A stretch of 64,000 nucleotides of DNA from Amylostereum areolatum. Lineage: Eukaryota > Basidiomycota > Agaricomycetes > Russulales > Stereaceae. The notes below the pieces were generated by a model that made no database searches, was not told the DNA's origin, and saw only the letters and a list, made by a program, of their open reading frames with translations. Position 1 is the stretch's first letter; each line of letters opens with the position of its first letter. The stretch lies in assembly GCA_012932865.1 (NCBI GenBank), contig SAXG01000094.1:62001-126000 (forward strand). Direction: 5' to 3'. Shown here in pieces: positions 22,720 to 35,061 of this stretch. The position numbers and the translations under genes are program-made.

Positions 22720-22850
22720 AGTTGCGGAGGATGTTGCGGGCGGCGGGCGGGCTGGCCTGCCAGAGCGACTGTGGGCGACTGTTCGCGAAAGCGCCTCGCT
22801 AGCGCCAGCTCGCGCCCGCCGTCGGCGCTCGGCAAACGCCGGCGGAGCTC
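20805..22850 (-). repeat. Right arm of the large inverted repeat
   Basis: Reverse complement of 11956-13965 with the identity pattern described for the left arm. Similarity ends at about 22850 near a GAGCTC shared by both arms, and on the other side at about 20805. Confidence 0.85.
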
Positions 22851-23620
22851 ACGCGTCCGCCGTCCTCCAAGTCCGACTTTCAATTTCACGCTTCAGATCC
22901 AATTGCACACCTCGGTATTCAGGTATTGCTAAGTCCAGTTCGGCCTGCGTGATCTGAAGACTGGCGTTGTCGTGATCCTATCTGACGTGGGACGAGGAGG
23001 CAATTCAGAATATAGGAAATAGTCTGGAGACGGGGACGTATGACGGACGCCTCAGCCTGAGGGAGGTTTTCATCGTCCGGTCAATACAAGCGACCTGGTC
23101 TGTGTACTTATCTGTTAAGGAGCGTTACAGACGTACTCAAAGAGAGATCGTCAGAAGGATGTTCCGACAGTTCAACCAAAGTGCTTCAGTGACTCTGAGG
23201 GCGTGCAATCCAGCAGAGAGTCTAGTCTAGTCGGATGACTTCTGAGGTGGTTGATGACAAGGATGCTCCAGATAGAAGGCGGTAGTTGGTGTGCTTGTGT
23301 ATTCGCTGACAAGTAGTTGATTACGGACCTTACATAATGCGCTTTCAATTGCGTAAATCCGCTTACCGGTGCCAGAGTGATACGATTACCGAACCCTCAC
23401 GAGCACATTCGACGAGAGAAAGCGTGGACAGCGAATGGTATATCCTAGCGCAGAAGTGTGTGCGCGGAATCGTATCCAATCAATGTCAATTACAAGCTAA
23501 GATGAGCCCAAAGAAAATCCGTTATTTTTCGTCCGACAGCATGTCCAACTTGTCCAATGTTCCAAGGAAGGCAAGGTTGTCCAACGGCACCCAAAGAGCC
23601 TCGGCCACGCAGCCTCCAGC
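22851..23620. other. Intergenic, no gene recognised
   Basis: A 95-codon plus-strand frame at 23337-23624 overlaps the 3' end of the beta-glucosidase gene and has no domain; it was not accepted. Confidence 0.45.
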
Positions 23621-26600
23621 TTAAACCACGACTTTTCCTGTCAACCTCACATCCCGACTGCTCGCCCCCACCGAAATGCCAAACGATCCGTCCGGCTTCA
23701 CCCACGACTGGCTCGTCGTGTCCCAGATGGACAGATCGTACCGGGATAGCGTCAGCGTGACCGTCTGCGACTGGCCCGGGCTAAGCTCGATGTCCGTAAA
23801 CCCGCGCAGGAGGGAGGGAGGCTCGCCCGCTGAAGATGGGTGGTGTAGATAGAGTTGGGGGATCTATATTACATAGGTCGTCAGTGTCATTCCACCACCC
23901 ATGGGCAGAAAATAGAGAGGTTATGTAGGGTATTTGATGACAAGGACGAGAAGCCCACCTCAGTCCCGGAGACCTTCCCGACATTCTGTACCTGGAACTG
24001 CACCGTGAACGCAGGTCTGTGCAGCCAAAGGGCTGTCGACGAGCCAACGCCCACCGGGCCCGGCTTTCCCTGCGCCCAATTGTTCTCCAGCTCGGTATCT
24101 TGATCGATACCGCCCGCAACCTTGTGGACTGAGAGACCGCTATACTTGAACTTGGTGTAGCTCAGGCCAAACCCAAATTCAAAGCGTGGTTCGATGCCCG
24201 CCTGGACAAGTTGTAAGTGCTATAACGTGTAAAGCGACAAACAGAGCTCACCGAGTCGAAGTGCCTGTAATCGATGTTCAGCCTGCGAGACGTCGGTCAG
24301 CATTGCTACATAGAGGCGAAGGAAGGGAAGGTTTACTTCTCGCTGTATGGGATGGTTAAGAAGTCTGTGCCATTGATAAGTTGGGCGGGGTAGTCCTCCG
24401 GGCGTTTAGCGATCGTGTACGGCAGCCTCCCGCTCGGGTTCACTTTGCCGTACAAAACATCCACGAGCGAGTTTCCTGTCTCCGTGCCGGAGACACCGGC
24501 CCACAGTACCGCGGTGACGTTCGGGTTTTCGATCCAAGGCTCGACGATGAGTGGCCCGACAGAGTGCACGACGACGATGGTGTTTGGGTTGACCGACGCC
24601 ACGGCCTTCACGAGGGCATCGCCTTCATGCCACGCCGAGAGGTTGCGTCTGGGGTGAAGATGTTACTACGAAAAGGAGGAAAGGAGAAGAAAGCCCACCT
24701 GTCACCATTGTTGAAGTCGACAGTGATATACCCCTCTCCGGAGTCAGACTGGAGGAAGACAAGGGCAGCATCCTGCTGGCGTGCAGCGACTTGAGCACCG
24801 ACCAAGTTGAAGTCATTGAAAAACCAGGAGAAAGACGTATGGTCCTTGCGCGCACGAGCTTGGATAGCTTCGTAGGGCTGTCAAGAATCTCAGCCTTCCG
24901 AGGATATCATACAACAGGGAGGAGCTTACGGAGATGAGGTACGTGAAGTTCGCAGTACTATAGATGATTTCAGAAGATAATTGATTCGCAGAAAGAATAT
25001 ATGCGTACCCAGAGCCCCAGCCCATGGCGAGGATGCCATCGACACCGCCCTGGTCAGAGAACTCGTTCGGGCCCGCAATATGCGCAGGACCAGCGTCCGA
25101 GCCTATCACCAAGGTCCCGTCAACAATGCTCCCGCCATAACTTTATCAAAAACACTCACCAATCAAAACAATCTTGCGCGGCTTGTTTAGCGGGAGTGCA
25201 CCGTCGACATTTTTCAGCAGGACCGTGCTTGCGGCGCCAATCTCCCTCACAACCTTGTCATGATCATCCTGTACGTCGATGTGCTCGTTCGTCGCCTCAT
25301 CCAACGGGAAGAATGCGTTAAAGTTGACATCTGGGTAGCCTTGGTCCTGCCCGAGAAGGTACCACGACGCCAGGATCCGCGTCGCCATGTCGTCGACACG
25401 CGCCTCGGGGATCGTTCCGTCCCTCACGGCGGCTGTCAAGTTGGCACCAAACCACGAAGTGTTCGAGCCGAACGCGATGTCTCCCGGCATGGTCATGTCG
25501 AGACCTGTGATAGCGGATCCGGTCGAGTGCGTCGCGGACCAGTCGGACATCACGAAGCCCTGGAAGCCAAACTCTTTCTTGAGGATCTCGTTAAGGGTGC
25601 GCGAGTTCTCACAGGCGTAGGACCCGTTGATCTGGTTATAACTGCACATGACGCTTGCGACGCCGGCCATAACGCTCCGCAGGAAAGGCGCGGCGTAAAG
25701 TTCGTGCTCGGTGCGGTCATCGACTTCAGACGTTTCTAAAGTGCGCTGGATCTCTTGTTCGCTGTGGGAGAGGCGAATAAATAGTGGCCCTTTAGTGGAA
25801 AGACAGGCAGATACTTGTTGATGTAGTGCTTCGCGCAAGCCTGCACACCAGCCGACTGTAATCCGAGTATGGTCTCAAAGGCCGCTTCTCCCGCAAGGTA
25901 CGGATCTGCCCCAAAACCTTCCCAGTTCCGCCCACCTTGTGCAATACGTCCGAGGTTCATCATTGGGCCGAGGGCGATGTTGACACCCTTTCCGACGTGT
26001 TCTTCACCCATGGCCGTTCCACGAGCACGGAAGAGAGAACGTTTCCATCTGTTGGGTGAACATAAGAAAGAAGAGTTGGGCAAAAATATGTGACGCACGT
26101 TGCAGCAGTGTTGATTCCGGTTGGGAAGCTCGTCGCAAAATCTCCGAACCGTACGCCAAGAGGCGAATCCTCCAAGCAAAGACCCGGGAAATCGCCAACA
26201 GCTGGGATGTTTCCGACGCAACGACCGTTCATCCACCCGACACCGGTCGTGATATTGACCTTCTCTTCGAGAGAAAACTCGGCGATCTGGAGCAAACGTT
26301 TGATTAGAACATCATCGAATGGTCGTAAGAGGTAAAGTGGAGATAAAGGGGACGTGAACACGCGTTCTGCCACTGCAAACGAGCAAGGTCAACGTTACCA
26401 ATCGAACGCGCGTTTCTGGAACGATGTCGACGCGCGTGGATCAGAAGAGACGCGTCGTGTGCGCGCCAACAATAGCACACTACCATAACCAAACCGCCGC
26501 TTCCCACCAACCCAACCCCCACTCGTCCAGCTAAAACAGTCCTTACCTTGGCCTTGGCTTTTTTGTATGCCGATGTCCACGCCGGAGCGAAGTCCGGCAC

Positions 26601-27059
26601 GATGCCGGGGCTCTCAATTGGGGGAGGGTTTTTGGGGGATGTCGCGGGGTAGACGCCCGGGATGGGCGGTTCCGCTGACGGAGACGGGAACGGAGCAAAG
26701 GTGGTGGGAAGCGACTGCGTGTTGGAAGGTGGACCAGCGGTGGAGCTTGCGCTGGAAAGAACAAGAGAGGTGGAGAGGGTGATCGAAGCGGACACTGAAG
26801 CCGAGGCCGATGTCGAGGCCAATGTTGACGATGAGTTGGAGGATGCGACCGATGTCGAAAGCGGGGCCGTCACCGAAGACGAGATCGCGACAGACGAAAC
26901 TGACGACGCGAGGCTTGAGGTAACCACTCCGGACGTGATTGGGGCGGTACTCTCCGCACCGGCAGTCGACGAGTCCACAATGGGAGATGAAAGAACGACT
27001 GAGGACGTGGCAAGGGCGCTCTGGGCGAAGAGCGCGAGAAGGGTGAAGGATGACCGCAT
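23621..27059 (-). CDS. Secreted beta-glucosidase, glycoside hydrolase family 3, with Ser/Thr-rich N-terminal extension
   Basis: Starts at ATG 27059 with a signal peptide (MRSSFTLLALFAQSALA), then about 120 residues almost entirely Ser/Thr/Ala/Val, then a Pro-rich PGVYPATSPKNPPP. The GH3 core begins AWTSAYKKA, interrupted by introns. Landmarks are FSLEEKVNITTGVGWMNGRC, GDFPGLCLEDSPLGVRF, ALGPMMNLGRIAQGGRNWEG, VQACAKHYI, SVMCSYNQINGSYAC and FGFQGFVMSDWSATH; the Asp of MSDW (codon 25542-25544) is the expected nucleophile. The second domain shows NNGDR, VVVHSVGPLIVEPW and GKVNPSGRLPYTI, then FGFGLSYTKF. A fibronectin-III-like C-terminal domain (GFTDIELSPGQSQTVTLTLS) ends GKVVV with TAA at 23621. 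It should release glucose from cellobiose and cello-oligosaccharides outside the cell. The N-terminal low-complexity arm is long for the family and carries no CBM1. Confidence 0.92.
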
Positions 27060-28139
27060 CGTCCTCTTCTCCTTGGGTGGTATGAGGAGGAAGAGAGAGG
27101 AGGGAGGGCAGTGTCGTGCCCAGGGTGAGCACGTATTTAAACGATGGACGGAAATCGGCGAGCGGAACGATGATCAAAGAAGCATAGTGTACTTTCGAAG
27201 GTCACTTGTCCGTGTGACCGCGTTCTAGTCCTTCCCGAGTGTTTCGCCGAATTTGTTCCACATTACCGCCCGCCGAGTGCATCTACGAAAACGGAAACGC
27301 AGACTCTATGCCTCTGGTTTTGATTTGAGGCCGAGGATACTGTGGGCGCAGAATGTGGGGTAAACAGGGTTGAGGACCGTGGCCGTGGCCCGTGGGGATG
27401 CGGGGTGTGGATGAAATTTGATAATAATAATAATAATATGCTGATCGAGACCTAGATCAAGGGGAAAGCCGTGTTCTCCGAGGCAAATATGGTGTGCAAG
27501 TAAGTAACTGCAGGGCAGCTGTCGACCTCAGTATGGAACACTGAGCTGAGTCGAACGTTGAACGTCGAGGCCTAAAAAAGTATGACCCTTAAAGCCGGTT
27601 GCAGTGAACCCGTGAAAGGCATATAATCTGCCCAACTAACCATTAGATCAGCCTGCGGAGATGGCTGTCCGAAAGGCTTGGGGGACATCGTTCTGACCGG
27701 TCAAGAACAGTGGATGCTAGTACGAGTAGCAGACACCGTGGCATTCATGTTGCTAGCGGCATGCCACCGACTTGTGTACGAGCAAATGGAAGGAGATCGC
27801 TACTTGAAACGCGTCAGCAACCGTAGAAACTCAGAGATGATTGTAGTGTACACAAGTACCTTCAAGATTGAGCAACAAAGAGCGCTAGAGTCGGGGTAAG
27901 AAAGTAAGGGTCGAAATCATCATTGGAGGCGGAGGAGCAACGGAGGAGAGTTGATAAATATTGAATTTGAAATGCGACTCGCAACGGGTGACGTCACATC
28001 CTACAGTAAGTAGTTAAAATCGTCACTGAGCCTCAGGCCTCAGATCCAGAGGCTTTGAGTCAAAGCGACGGGCGTCGAGGAGGGTGGCTGGAGGGAATAA
28101 GTATAGCAGGTCTTCGTGGAGTTAGGCAGGTTCTAACCT
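27060..28139. other. Intergenic; beta-glucosidase promoter and microsatellite
   Basis: A TATA-like TTTAAATA (minus strand, about 27130) lies roughly 75 nt upstream of the beta-glucosidase ATG. A short ATA microsatellite (ATAATAATAATAATAAT) is at about 27422-27438. A 73-codon plus frame at 27678-27899 was not accepted. Confidence 0.45.
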
Positions 28140-30382
28140 CTAGGTAGTATATTCAAACCGAGGATGCCGATCCCCCCACCGTCGTCTTTCCTCCTTCGAG
28201 TCCCACTCGCCATCTCCTTGACCCAGTCCCCGTTCTTCGACCATCCGCCTGACCACTTCGCGCTTCCGCTTGTTCTGCTGAGCAAGAAATATCCATATGC
28301 CCGCGGAAAATGCAACTATTCCCAGGGAGAAGGACAGGTTAATCGCGGATGCGACATGGAAGCGTGGGGGGTCAATAAAGATCCACGTCGAGACTATGCC
28401 TGGCTCAGGCAAGCCAAGATGTTAGAAAACGAAAGACTCCGAGCAAGAGAACATGTACATGCCTCCAAGGTTAGTGCTTATGAACGCCATTGCGATCGCG
28501 GTCGCGCGACGGTAGTGTGGTTGTACGTTGTTTGCGTTCCACGTGCTCAAGCACGGCGCAGCCGAGTACGTTCCGATGATCTGCAAGAATAAGGCAGCGT
28601 AATTCGCGTTTTTATTGGCCGTCCCTGCGAAGGTGGCGTCTTGGTTTATGGTGCGCAAAGCAATAAGCAGAAAACGCACCTATGAAGATAGCGAAGCCTG
28701 CAGAAGCAACCAAGCTTGACGCGATAGCCATGACACTACGTTGCTTGTACTTGTCGCAGAAGTACGAACATGCGATGCTGATGACGAACGAGCAAGCGTA
28801 GGGCGGGACCTGGTCATGGAAGCGCACCGATGAGCGTTGATCCCAGCCCTCAAATAACAAAGGTGCACGCACTGTCAAAAGCTGGGATCGAGTAGGCGAA
28901 AACCCCAGTGCATTGACGATAGTCGGAGTACTGAAACCAGGAGAGTTAGCACGTCTCAGGCCAGGTAGACATCTGGGCTGTCGGGACTGACAAGTTAGCA
29001 AGCCCAAAGAGCTGCATAAGGAGGCAGCCTTCTAGTCAACATTAGCATTTACGCATCAGGACGTGGAACTCACCGTTACGCCACCAAGGAACAGGGGCAA
29101 ACACATAAGAAGGACATGGGGTGCATCGGCGAAGACGCTCTTGACTTCGCTCCAGCTGAATGTTTCAGTTCCTTGTCCGTCTTCGTCGGAGTCTCCGCTC
29201 CAATCTCCAGTGAGCTGTCGAAGGTAGGCAGACCTCTCGGTGTCAGACAGTAGCTTGAAAGTTGCAGGAGACGCCGGCATGAGCGCAGCCGTGGCAATTC
29301 CAAAGACGACGGTGAAGACGCCTTCCTATAAGCGATGGTAGATTCAGTGCATCCCAAACCTAGAAAGGTACTTAGGACCCACGAGAATGAAAATCCACGC
29401 CCAGCCCCCGAGCCCTCGTACTCCGTCCGAATTCTGAATCGCCGCAGCAAGCAACCCAGAAAAAGCGCCCGCCAATGAAGTGGCACTGAACATCATAGAG
29501 AAACGGAGCTGCATCGAGTGGCGGCGATAGAAGGATGATAAGTAGAGAACAATCCCAGGGAGTATACCACCTGTCGCTGAACGTGAGCAAAATATCTTGG
29601 TCGTCACCGCTACGACATGCCTTCAAGTGCCCCAAGAAAGAACCGACAGACGAGGAGGCCCTGATATGTTGTCACTGCACCTTCATCGCTTTTAGATCCA
29701 AAACCCCGTAGTATTTCATGATAAATGTGCATACCTTGACAAGCGCATACCATACCCCACAAAATGACCATCAAAGGAAGAGTGACGTTCGGCCCCAAGC
29801 GCTTCATGACCAGGTTCATGGGCAACTCAGCCAATATGTAAGGGACACTGACGAGATATAGTAAGATCGACGATTAAAGGAAGAACTGGACGTTGAACGC
29901 GCACTAAGTGATGGTCAATGCCGTAGAAAAATCGGTGTTCGTCATTTTGAGATCTTTCTGCAGACCCGCGAGGCGCGCGTTTCCTATGTTGCTGTTGAAC
30001 AAGTCAGGCCAATGAAGCTCGAGAGATGGTCCAGTACGTACGCCCTGTCCTATACCATTCAAAAATGAGTCGTAATAGTGGTACTTTCTGGACAATAACG
30101 CACCAGAAAGGAGAGTAGATCTTCCGCGCGCAAAGGTTAAACAGACAGTTAGCGAACTGGACGACGACTGAAAAGACGCGTTCGCTTACAATACATGCTA
30201 ACAAGTGGGATAACGACAAGGTCGATCTTCAGAGTAGCCGAGCGAGCAGCACCGTCGTCGTCGTCAGAGCCTGAATTATCGTTCAGGCATAAGCTTGGAA
30301 AGGCGAGACTCGTTGGATCGCCACTTTCCGCCTTCGCGGCGTCCTCGTCGGGGGTTGCTGGGAATTTGGTGTGGTCGGTCAT
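28140..30382 (-). CDS. MFS transporter, anion:cation symporter type (Dal5/allantoate-permease-like)
   Basis: ATG at 30382 (MTDHTKFPATPDEDAAKAES). An acidic cytoplasmic N-terminus is followed by about twelve hydrophobic segments spread over many short exons. The region SNIGNARLAGLQKDLKMT after the first loop, and YILAELPMNLVMKRLGPN, then QGLLVCRFFLGALEG (the MFS R-F-x-L-G-A-x-E-G motif), are typical of the anion:cation symporter subgroup, which takes up allantoate, nicotinate, pantothenate and similar organic anions. The mid-protein loop (SDSDEDGQGTETFSWSEV) and the second half, with GFSPTRSQLLTVPPY, SFVISIACSYFCDKY and WNANNVQPHYRRATAIAM, also match. The C-terminal tail is charged and ends FEYTT with TAG at 28142. 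It is a plasma-membrane proton-coupled uptake carrier by family; the substrate is not predictable. Exon borders are approximate. Confidence 0.85.
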
Positions 30383-30889
30383 GGCGTCCAGATGTGGGGC
30401 CCAAGTTCCTCGCCCGTTGATGCATTTCTTGATGAGAGCTATATGTGAGGTGAAAATGCTCGGTCCCTCTCACCCAAACGATTTGATGACCGCGAGACGC
30501 CGATACAGAAGGCGCCGCTGGATGATAATGTGCGAAATTGATCCTAGTGGCATGGGTCGAAGGGGGGCTTGATAGGACCTTTCCGAAGAAGATTTTCGAA
30601 AGTTTACAGTGCGCGACCTTCGCAGCGCTGCCAGCGTAGTAGATTGTTCGTGATGCATCATAGAGGCGTCTTCCAGAGGCGAACTTGGGGATGTCGGATA
30701 CCGCCATAGCATTTCAGACTCCGCTTTTGCTGCCCGCTGTTACTTCACTCAGTGTAACTCTCAATATTGCTGACGCCTCGCAGGAAGAAATAATGTGGAA
30801 GTAAGTATATGAAACAGTAACGCGAACTATCAAAGAGAGCTCCCACTTATAATTTAAGGAACCTAATACTACTGAGTGGTGCCATGAAC
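30383..30889. other. Intergenic, no gene recognised
   Basis: About 500 bp between two minus-strand genes: the 5' region of the MFS gene and the 3' flank of the seven-helix protein gene. Frames overlapping 30276-30712 are shadows. Confidence 0.45.
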
Positions 30890-32194
30890 TTACACACTGC
30901 TGCTAGAAAAATTAGTACCTGACGAGTTGCCTCCCTTCGCGGCCATATCCATCTCAAAAACTTCGTTATCTTCCTTCCTTTCGTGCAACTCCGACACCGA
31001 TATCTTTACCGGCGGGCGGGGTCCGGATTGGAGTGCGGAGCGGATCGTAGTCGAAGCTTTGCTACTACCGATTCCTTTCGTGTTAGAGAACGCGATGCGG
31101 ATGAAGATGGCGTAGAAAGCAATAGCTGCCGACGGGACGATCTACATCGAACATGGTAAGAGACTCCGGAGTGAGGCTAGCGGCGGAAACACGCACCATG
31201 TCAAGGACAACATACTGCCCGATCGACTCGACGACGTACCCGACTAGCGTAGTCAGGATAACGGCCCAGTATACCAGCGCGGAGTCCAGGATGGTGAGGG
31301 CGACCGACTTGAGCGATGCTCCGCGCTGGGAGTAGCGATCGACGCGATTGTTGATTTGCCAGATGCGATAGACAAGGAGAACTGCGAGGACTATCAAGAT
31401 GTGTCGCTTCGGAAGGATAATATAAGACTCACGGGTGGACAACGAGTTGGTCGCCAGCGTGAGGGAGAAATATGTCGTGATCCATTTCTTTGTCACGCTG
31501 CTGTAGATGTCGCCTTGAGAGAGGTGGACGCGCGATGCAGCGATGACCGTGCTGATCCCGACGCCTGCAAGGTACATGTTTAGTGAGGGGGAAAGGGAAT
31601 GTGCGGGCACTTACCGAGAAGGCTGAGAACCATCAAGACTGGGATGACGATTATCTGCCAGGAGTTCCAAACCACATAGCAACGATAAATCTGGCGAAAA
31701 GCAAGGTGAGTTCTCGAACACAAATTGACACGGAAGTAGAGACATACGACGATGCTATCTGCCGTCAAATTCTGGATGAACAAGATAGAATCTTTTGCTA
31801 GGTAAGTCCATTGCGAAGGATCGTTGAGCCAACCGGAAGATCCGCCACGAGGATACGAACGCCTTTCGAACAACGCGAAGAGAAGCCTGTGAATGTTTAT
31901 ACCGAGATGCTGTCAAGAGTGTCCAAAGTAAGTTCGCTCATCCGCATGCACGAGAGCGTGGCATGTACCATGGTAGTGCAGATAAATAATATGGTCGCCA
32001 CCATAAGCATAGGTCGGTTGACGTTCACAGCGAGCAGGGCCCACACCGTAACACCGTACATGAACACCGATACGCCTGCAGGGATACACTCGTCAGTGAC
32101 TGGTGATCTCTGCTGGCACTCAAGGTTACCTACCGTACATAATGCCCTCCAGCGTCGTGGAAATGACTGTGGCCCTGTCAAGCGTGAGCGTCAT
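30890..32194 (-). CDS. Seven-transmembrane-type fungal membrane protein, family of unknown function
   Basis: ATG at 32194 (MTLTLDRATVISTTLEGIM), an intron (GTAGGT to CCTGCAG), then VSVFMYGVTVWALLAVN and MLMVATILFICTTMVHATLS. Later exons carry ADSIVVCLYF, the diagnostic IYRCYVVWNSWQIIVIPVLM, LNMYLAGVGISTVIAASRV, ILIVLAVLLVYRIWQIN and LVYWAVILTTLVGYVVESIG. After a 55 nt intron (GTGCGT to ATGTAG) comes IVPSAAIAFYAIFIRIAF and a hydrophilic tail, ending with TAA at 30890. About seven helices, the IYRCYVVW motif and the cytosolic tail match an agaricomycete-specific membrane family, often many copies per genome. It resembles receptors in topology only; no ligand or G-protein motif is visible. Confidence 0.75.
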
Positions 32195-32923
32195 AGTGGT
32201 AAAGCTGGTGGGCGGGAAAAGGGTGCGTCCACTTGATACTTTACACATGCGCTGAAGGAAATCCTTTATTGGTAGGCGAGGAAAACGAACGTTGCCCGAG
32301 ATGCATCAAACCCCCCATCCGCCATCTATTCCACTGACAGTGCCACCACCTACAGGCGCCAAAGTACTCAATACAATGCGACCAGTGTTATTCTCACAAG
32401 GAACGCACAGTGACGAAGATGGGAATTTACACACTTTTACGTAGAGTCGACGGAGAGGTGTCGGTGTGAAACCAACGGTCTAATTTCAGGTGGTAAACAT
32501 ATAGGGCAGAGATGTAGCTGTGGAGATGCCGGTATCAACGTGCTTGACTCTCAAAGCGGATCCACTTAGCTTCCAGGAGTATAACAGACATGCATCAATT
32601 ACCGCGGTAACATGTTTCTCTACACCGAGCTTGATTAACGCTGTTTGTGAGAAAAATGGCACCAATGATAGCACACACCTTGACAGAACCACTGTCCATC
32701 AGACACCAAACGTACGACCACCCAAAGCCCACCGCACCAGCGCCAAACGTTGCTGACCTTGTGTATCCAAAGTAGCCTTCTGGAATCTGCACACGCCGCG
32801 GATATACGCCTTCCCACAGATGATACAGGAGCGCCTTATACCCCTTTTCTCGCCCTGGTAGGCGTCGTACTGAAGAATGAACTTTATATTGCAACGAAAA
32901 GAGAAATAAGGTTGCAACAGTGG
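32195..32923. other. Intergenic, no accepted gene
   Basis: A 110-codon minus-strand frame (32595-32927) includes one hydrophobic stretch but starts inside the end of the P450 gene and shows no domain. It was not accepted. Confidence 0.4.
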
Positions 32924-35061
32924 TCACTCAAGTGCTAGCAGTGCCCGCAAAGCCAACGCTCCTCCGGGATGCCTGACGCGAAAATGTACAGGAAAAGGTT
33001 GCGGAAGGATGTTTATACCCTCACGCACATCTAGCGTGTCAATCTTGCATCCAGGCTTCGGGGTTATTTCGAACGCCTGCAATAGCATCGCCGTGTTCAG
33101 GAACAAAGACCTGGGGACAATTCAGAATATGCAACGTAAAGATGCGAACAGAGAGCTCGTACTTCTGAGCGAGAGCCTGACCAGGGCATATTCTGATGAG
33201 AAGACCAGGTGAGCAAAACTAGAAACAGCACGATGGATAGTCACTAGACACCTTCTTCCGAAGCCAAACCCAGGGAAATTTAGATCTTGGCGTAGGATGC
33301 CTTCGTCATTGAACCACCGTTGCGGCGTGAACCTATCCCCGTCGGGAAACACGTGTGGATCGCGCGAGATGGCCCTGGGGGTACTTGTAAGTACATGAGC
33401 GCAGAATCAGAAAAATGAGACTGTTCTGACCAGTGATTTGCAAGGAGAACAGTCCCAGACGGTATAACGTAGTTTCTCTATGAGCGAGATGTCAGATGAG
33501 GGGTGGGAGGTAGAAAAGCAGGTTACTCACGTAGGCAATATCCTTCGTTGTTGCGTGTGGAATGCCTCCGGCAGTGATAGGCCTCCATCTTAGAGCCTCG
33601 AGAACGAAGGCGTCTACATGTGGCAGGTCCTCTGCGTCTGAAAATGCAGGCACTGCCATCGAGCATATCAGAACGAAGAACGAAGAACAAACGGACTGAA
33701 ACATGCATCGCCCGAATGCGACGATTGAATCCAGCTCTTCTTGAACACGGACCTGTGCTTCTGGATGGCATGCGGCGGCCATTATCACGTAAGAGAGCGC
33801 AGCGGCAGTCTGTGGATACGTAGGGAACCGAGAGCAGGAATTAAGGGATGCTGTATGAAAAATTGTACCTGCAACTACTCACGGTTTCCGAACCCGCGCT
33901 AAACATGGCGCCGGCGAGGTATGCGATTTCATCGTCCGAAAGACCCAAATTTTCCCGATTTTCAATCAGATGCTTCCCAAACGATGCTTTCGCGGGTCCC
34001 TTAGCCTAAGGTGCGTGCACTTTTTTCAACGACAAGGATGGAGAACCGGAAAACGAACGACTGACCATGTCGTCTCGCACGGCCTGAAGTTGTCTCCTGA
34101 AGAGAGATAACTCATCGCGGTGGTATTGTCGCAGCGTTCGACCGTAAAAGGGAACATACTTCAGCCACGGATAGTCGTCGACAAGGAATGCTCCTGGACG
34201 CAAGCTTTTCCCCAAGCGGCGCGTGCTCTCCTCGACCAGCATCACATCCAGGTCCGACTTATTGCTCGGAGAAGGTTTGCCGTAGGTGATTGACAGGATG
34301 AGAGAAGCGGCATATCTAAACGTGGCGTGTCAGAATATGCTGTGCCAACGCAAGAATACGACGCACCGTTTGGGATGCTCAACGTGATTTTCCGGATCAT
34401 CCAAGATATCATGGATGACCTGTTTGGCGTTGAAAATTTGGATATGTTGGTAGTCGAGGATGGCATTGGACTGAAGGTGTGAATGGACGGCGCTGTCGCA
34501 AGCGTGAGTTGACGAAACCATCAGGGTGATGATGCACTTACCGCCTGAGCAGGCGAAAACGCTTTCCAACGCCCGTCAGAAGTAGTCGCATACCTCGCGT
34601 GATCATCTCCCCCGCCTCAGAGCGTGGTCTATCGGCAGTAGCGGCTCCTTCTTTCTCCATGATAGCCATAGCTGCCTGCCGAGCGCCTGAATATAATCTG
34701 ACAATCACAAATTCCATGCCACGGACCTCATAAGACCCAATGATAACTGTTGTTTGACGACCGCGTCGGAGTGTGTAGACTGGGCCGTACTCTTTATACC
34801 ACTCCGCGTGGATGAGAAATGAACTGAAGGACGCCTCTTTCAGTGTCTTCGCCTAGATAAAGACGTAGGTACTTACAACTTAAATGGCATCGACGCTCCT
34901 GGCGGGGGACCAGGTGGCAAGCGGTCATTCTTGATCGAACGAGCATGACTGCGCCAGAGACGATAGACGACCGGTCCAAGGAGTGCGAGAATGCTCAGTG
35001 TCAGCGGTGAGAGTACTGGGTACATATCGATATGGTCAGAAAAGGACGACGAGGAAAGCAT
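32924..35061 (-). CDS. Cytochrome P450 monooxygenase (microsomal)
   Basis: Start at ATG 35061 (MLSSSSFSDHIDMYPVLSP): a membrane anchor (LTLSILALLGPVVYRLW) and the proline hinge LPPGPPPG. Introns split the rest. The I-helix region reads LGLSDDEIAYLAGAMFSAGS, where AGS-x-T replaces the usual AGxDT. The K-helix ExxR is EALRWRP. The PERF-like motif is FTPQRW. The heme loop is assembled across a splice: FGFGRR, an intron, then ICPGQALAQ, giving FGFGRRICPG with the Cys thiolate ligand. A further 52 nt intron (GTACGA to CCCCAG) leads to SLFLNTAMLLQAFEI and the C-terminus at 32924. The length, about 500 residues, is normal. The overall pattern is that of the many basidiomycete P450s annotated as O-methylsterigmatocystin-oxidoreductase-like, but the substrate is unknown. 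It sits with transporters and a second P450. Confidence 0.88.

Noticed and set aside
32595..32927. 110-codon minus-strand frame after the P450 gene
   Set aside because: Overlaps the P450 stop codon, has only one hydrophobic stretch and no supporting structure.
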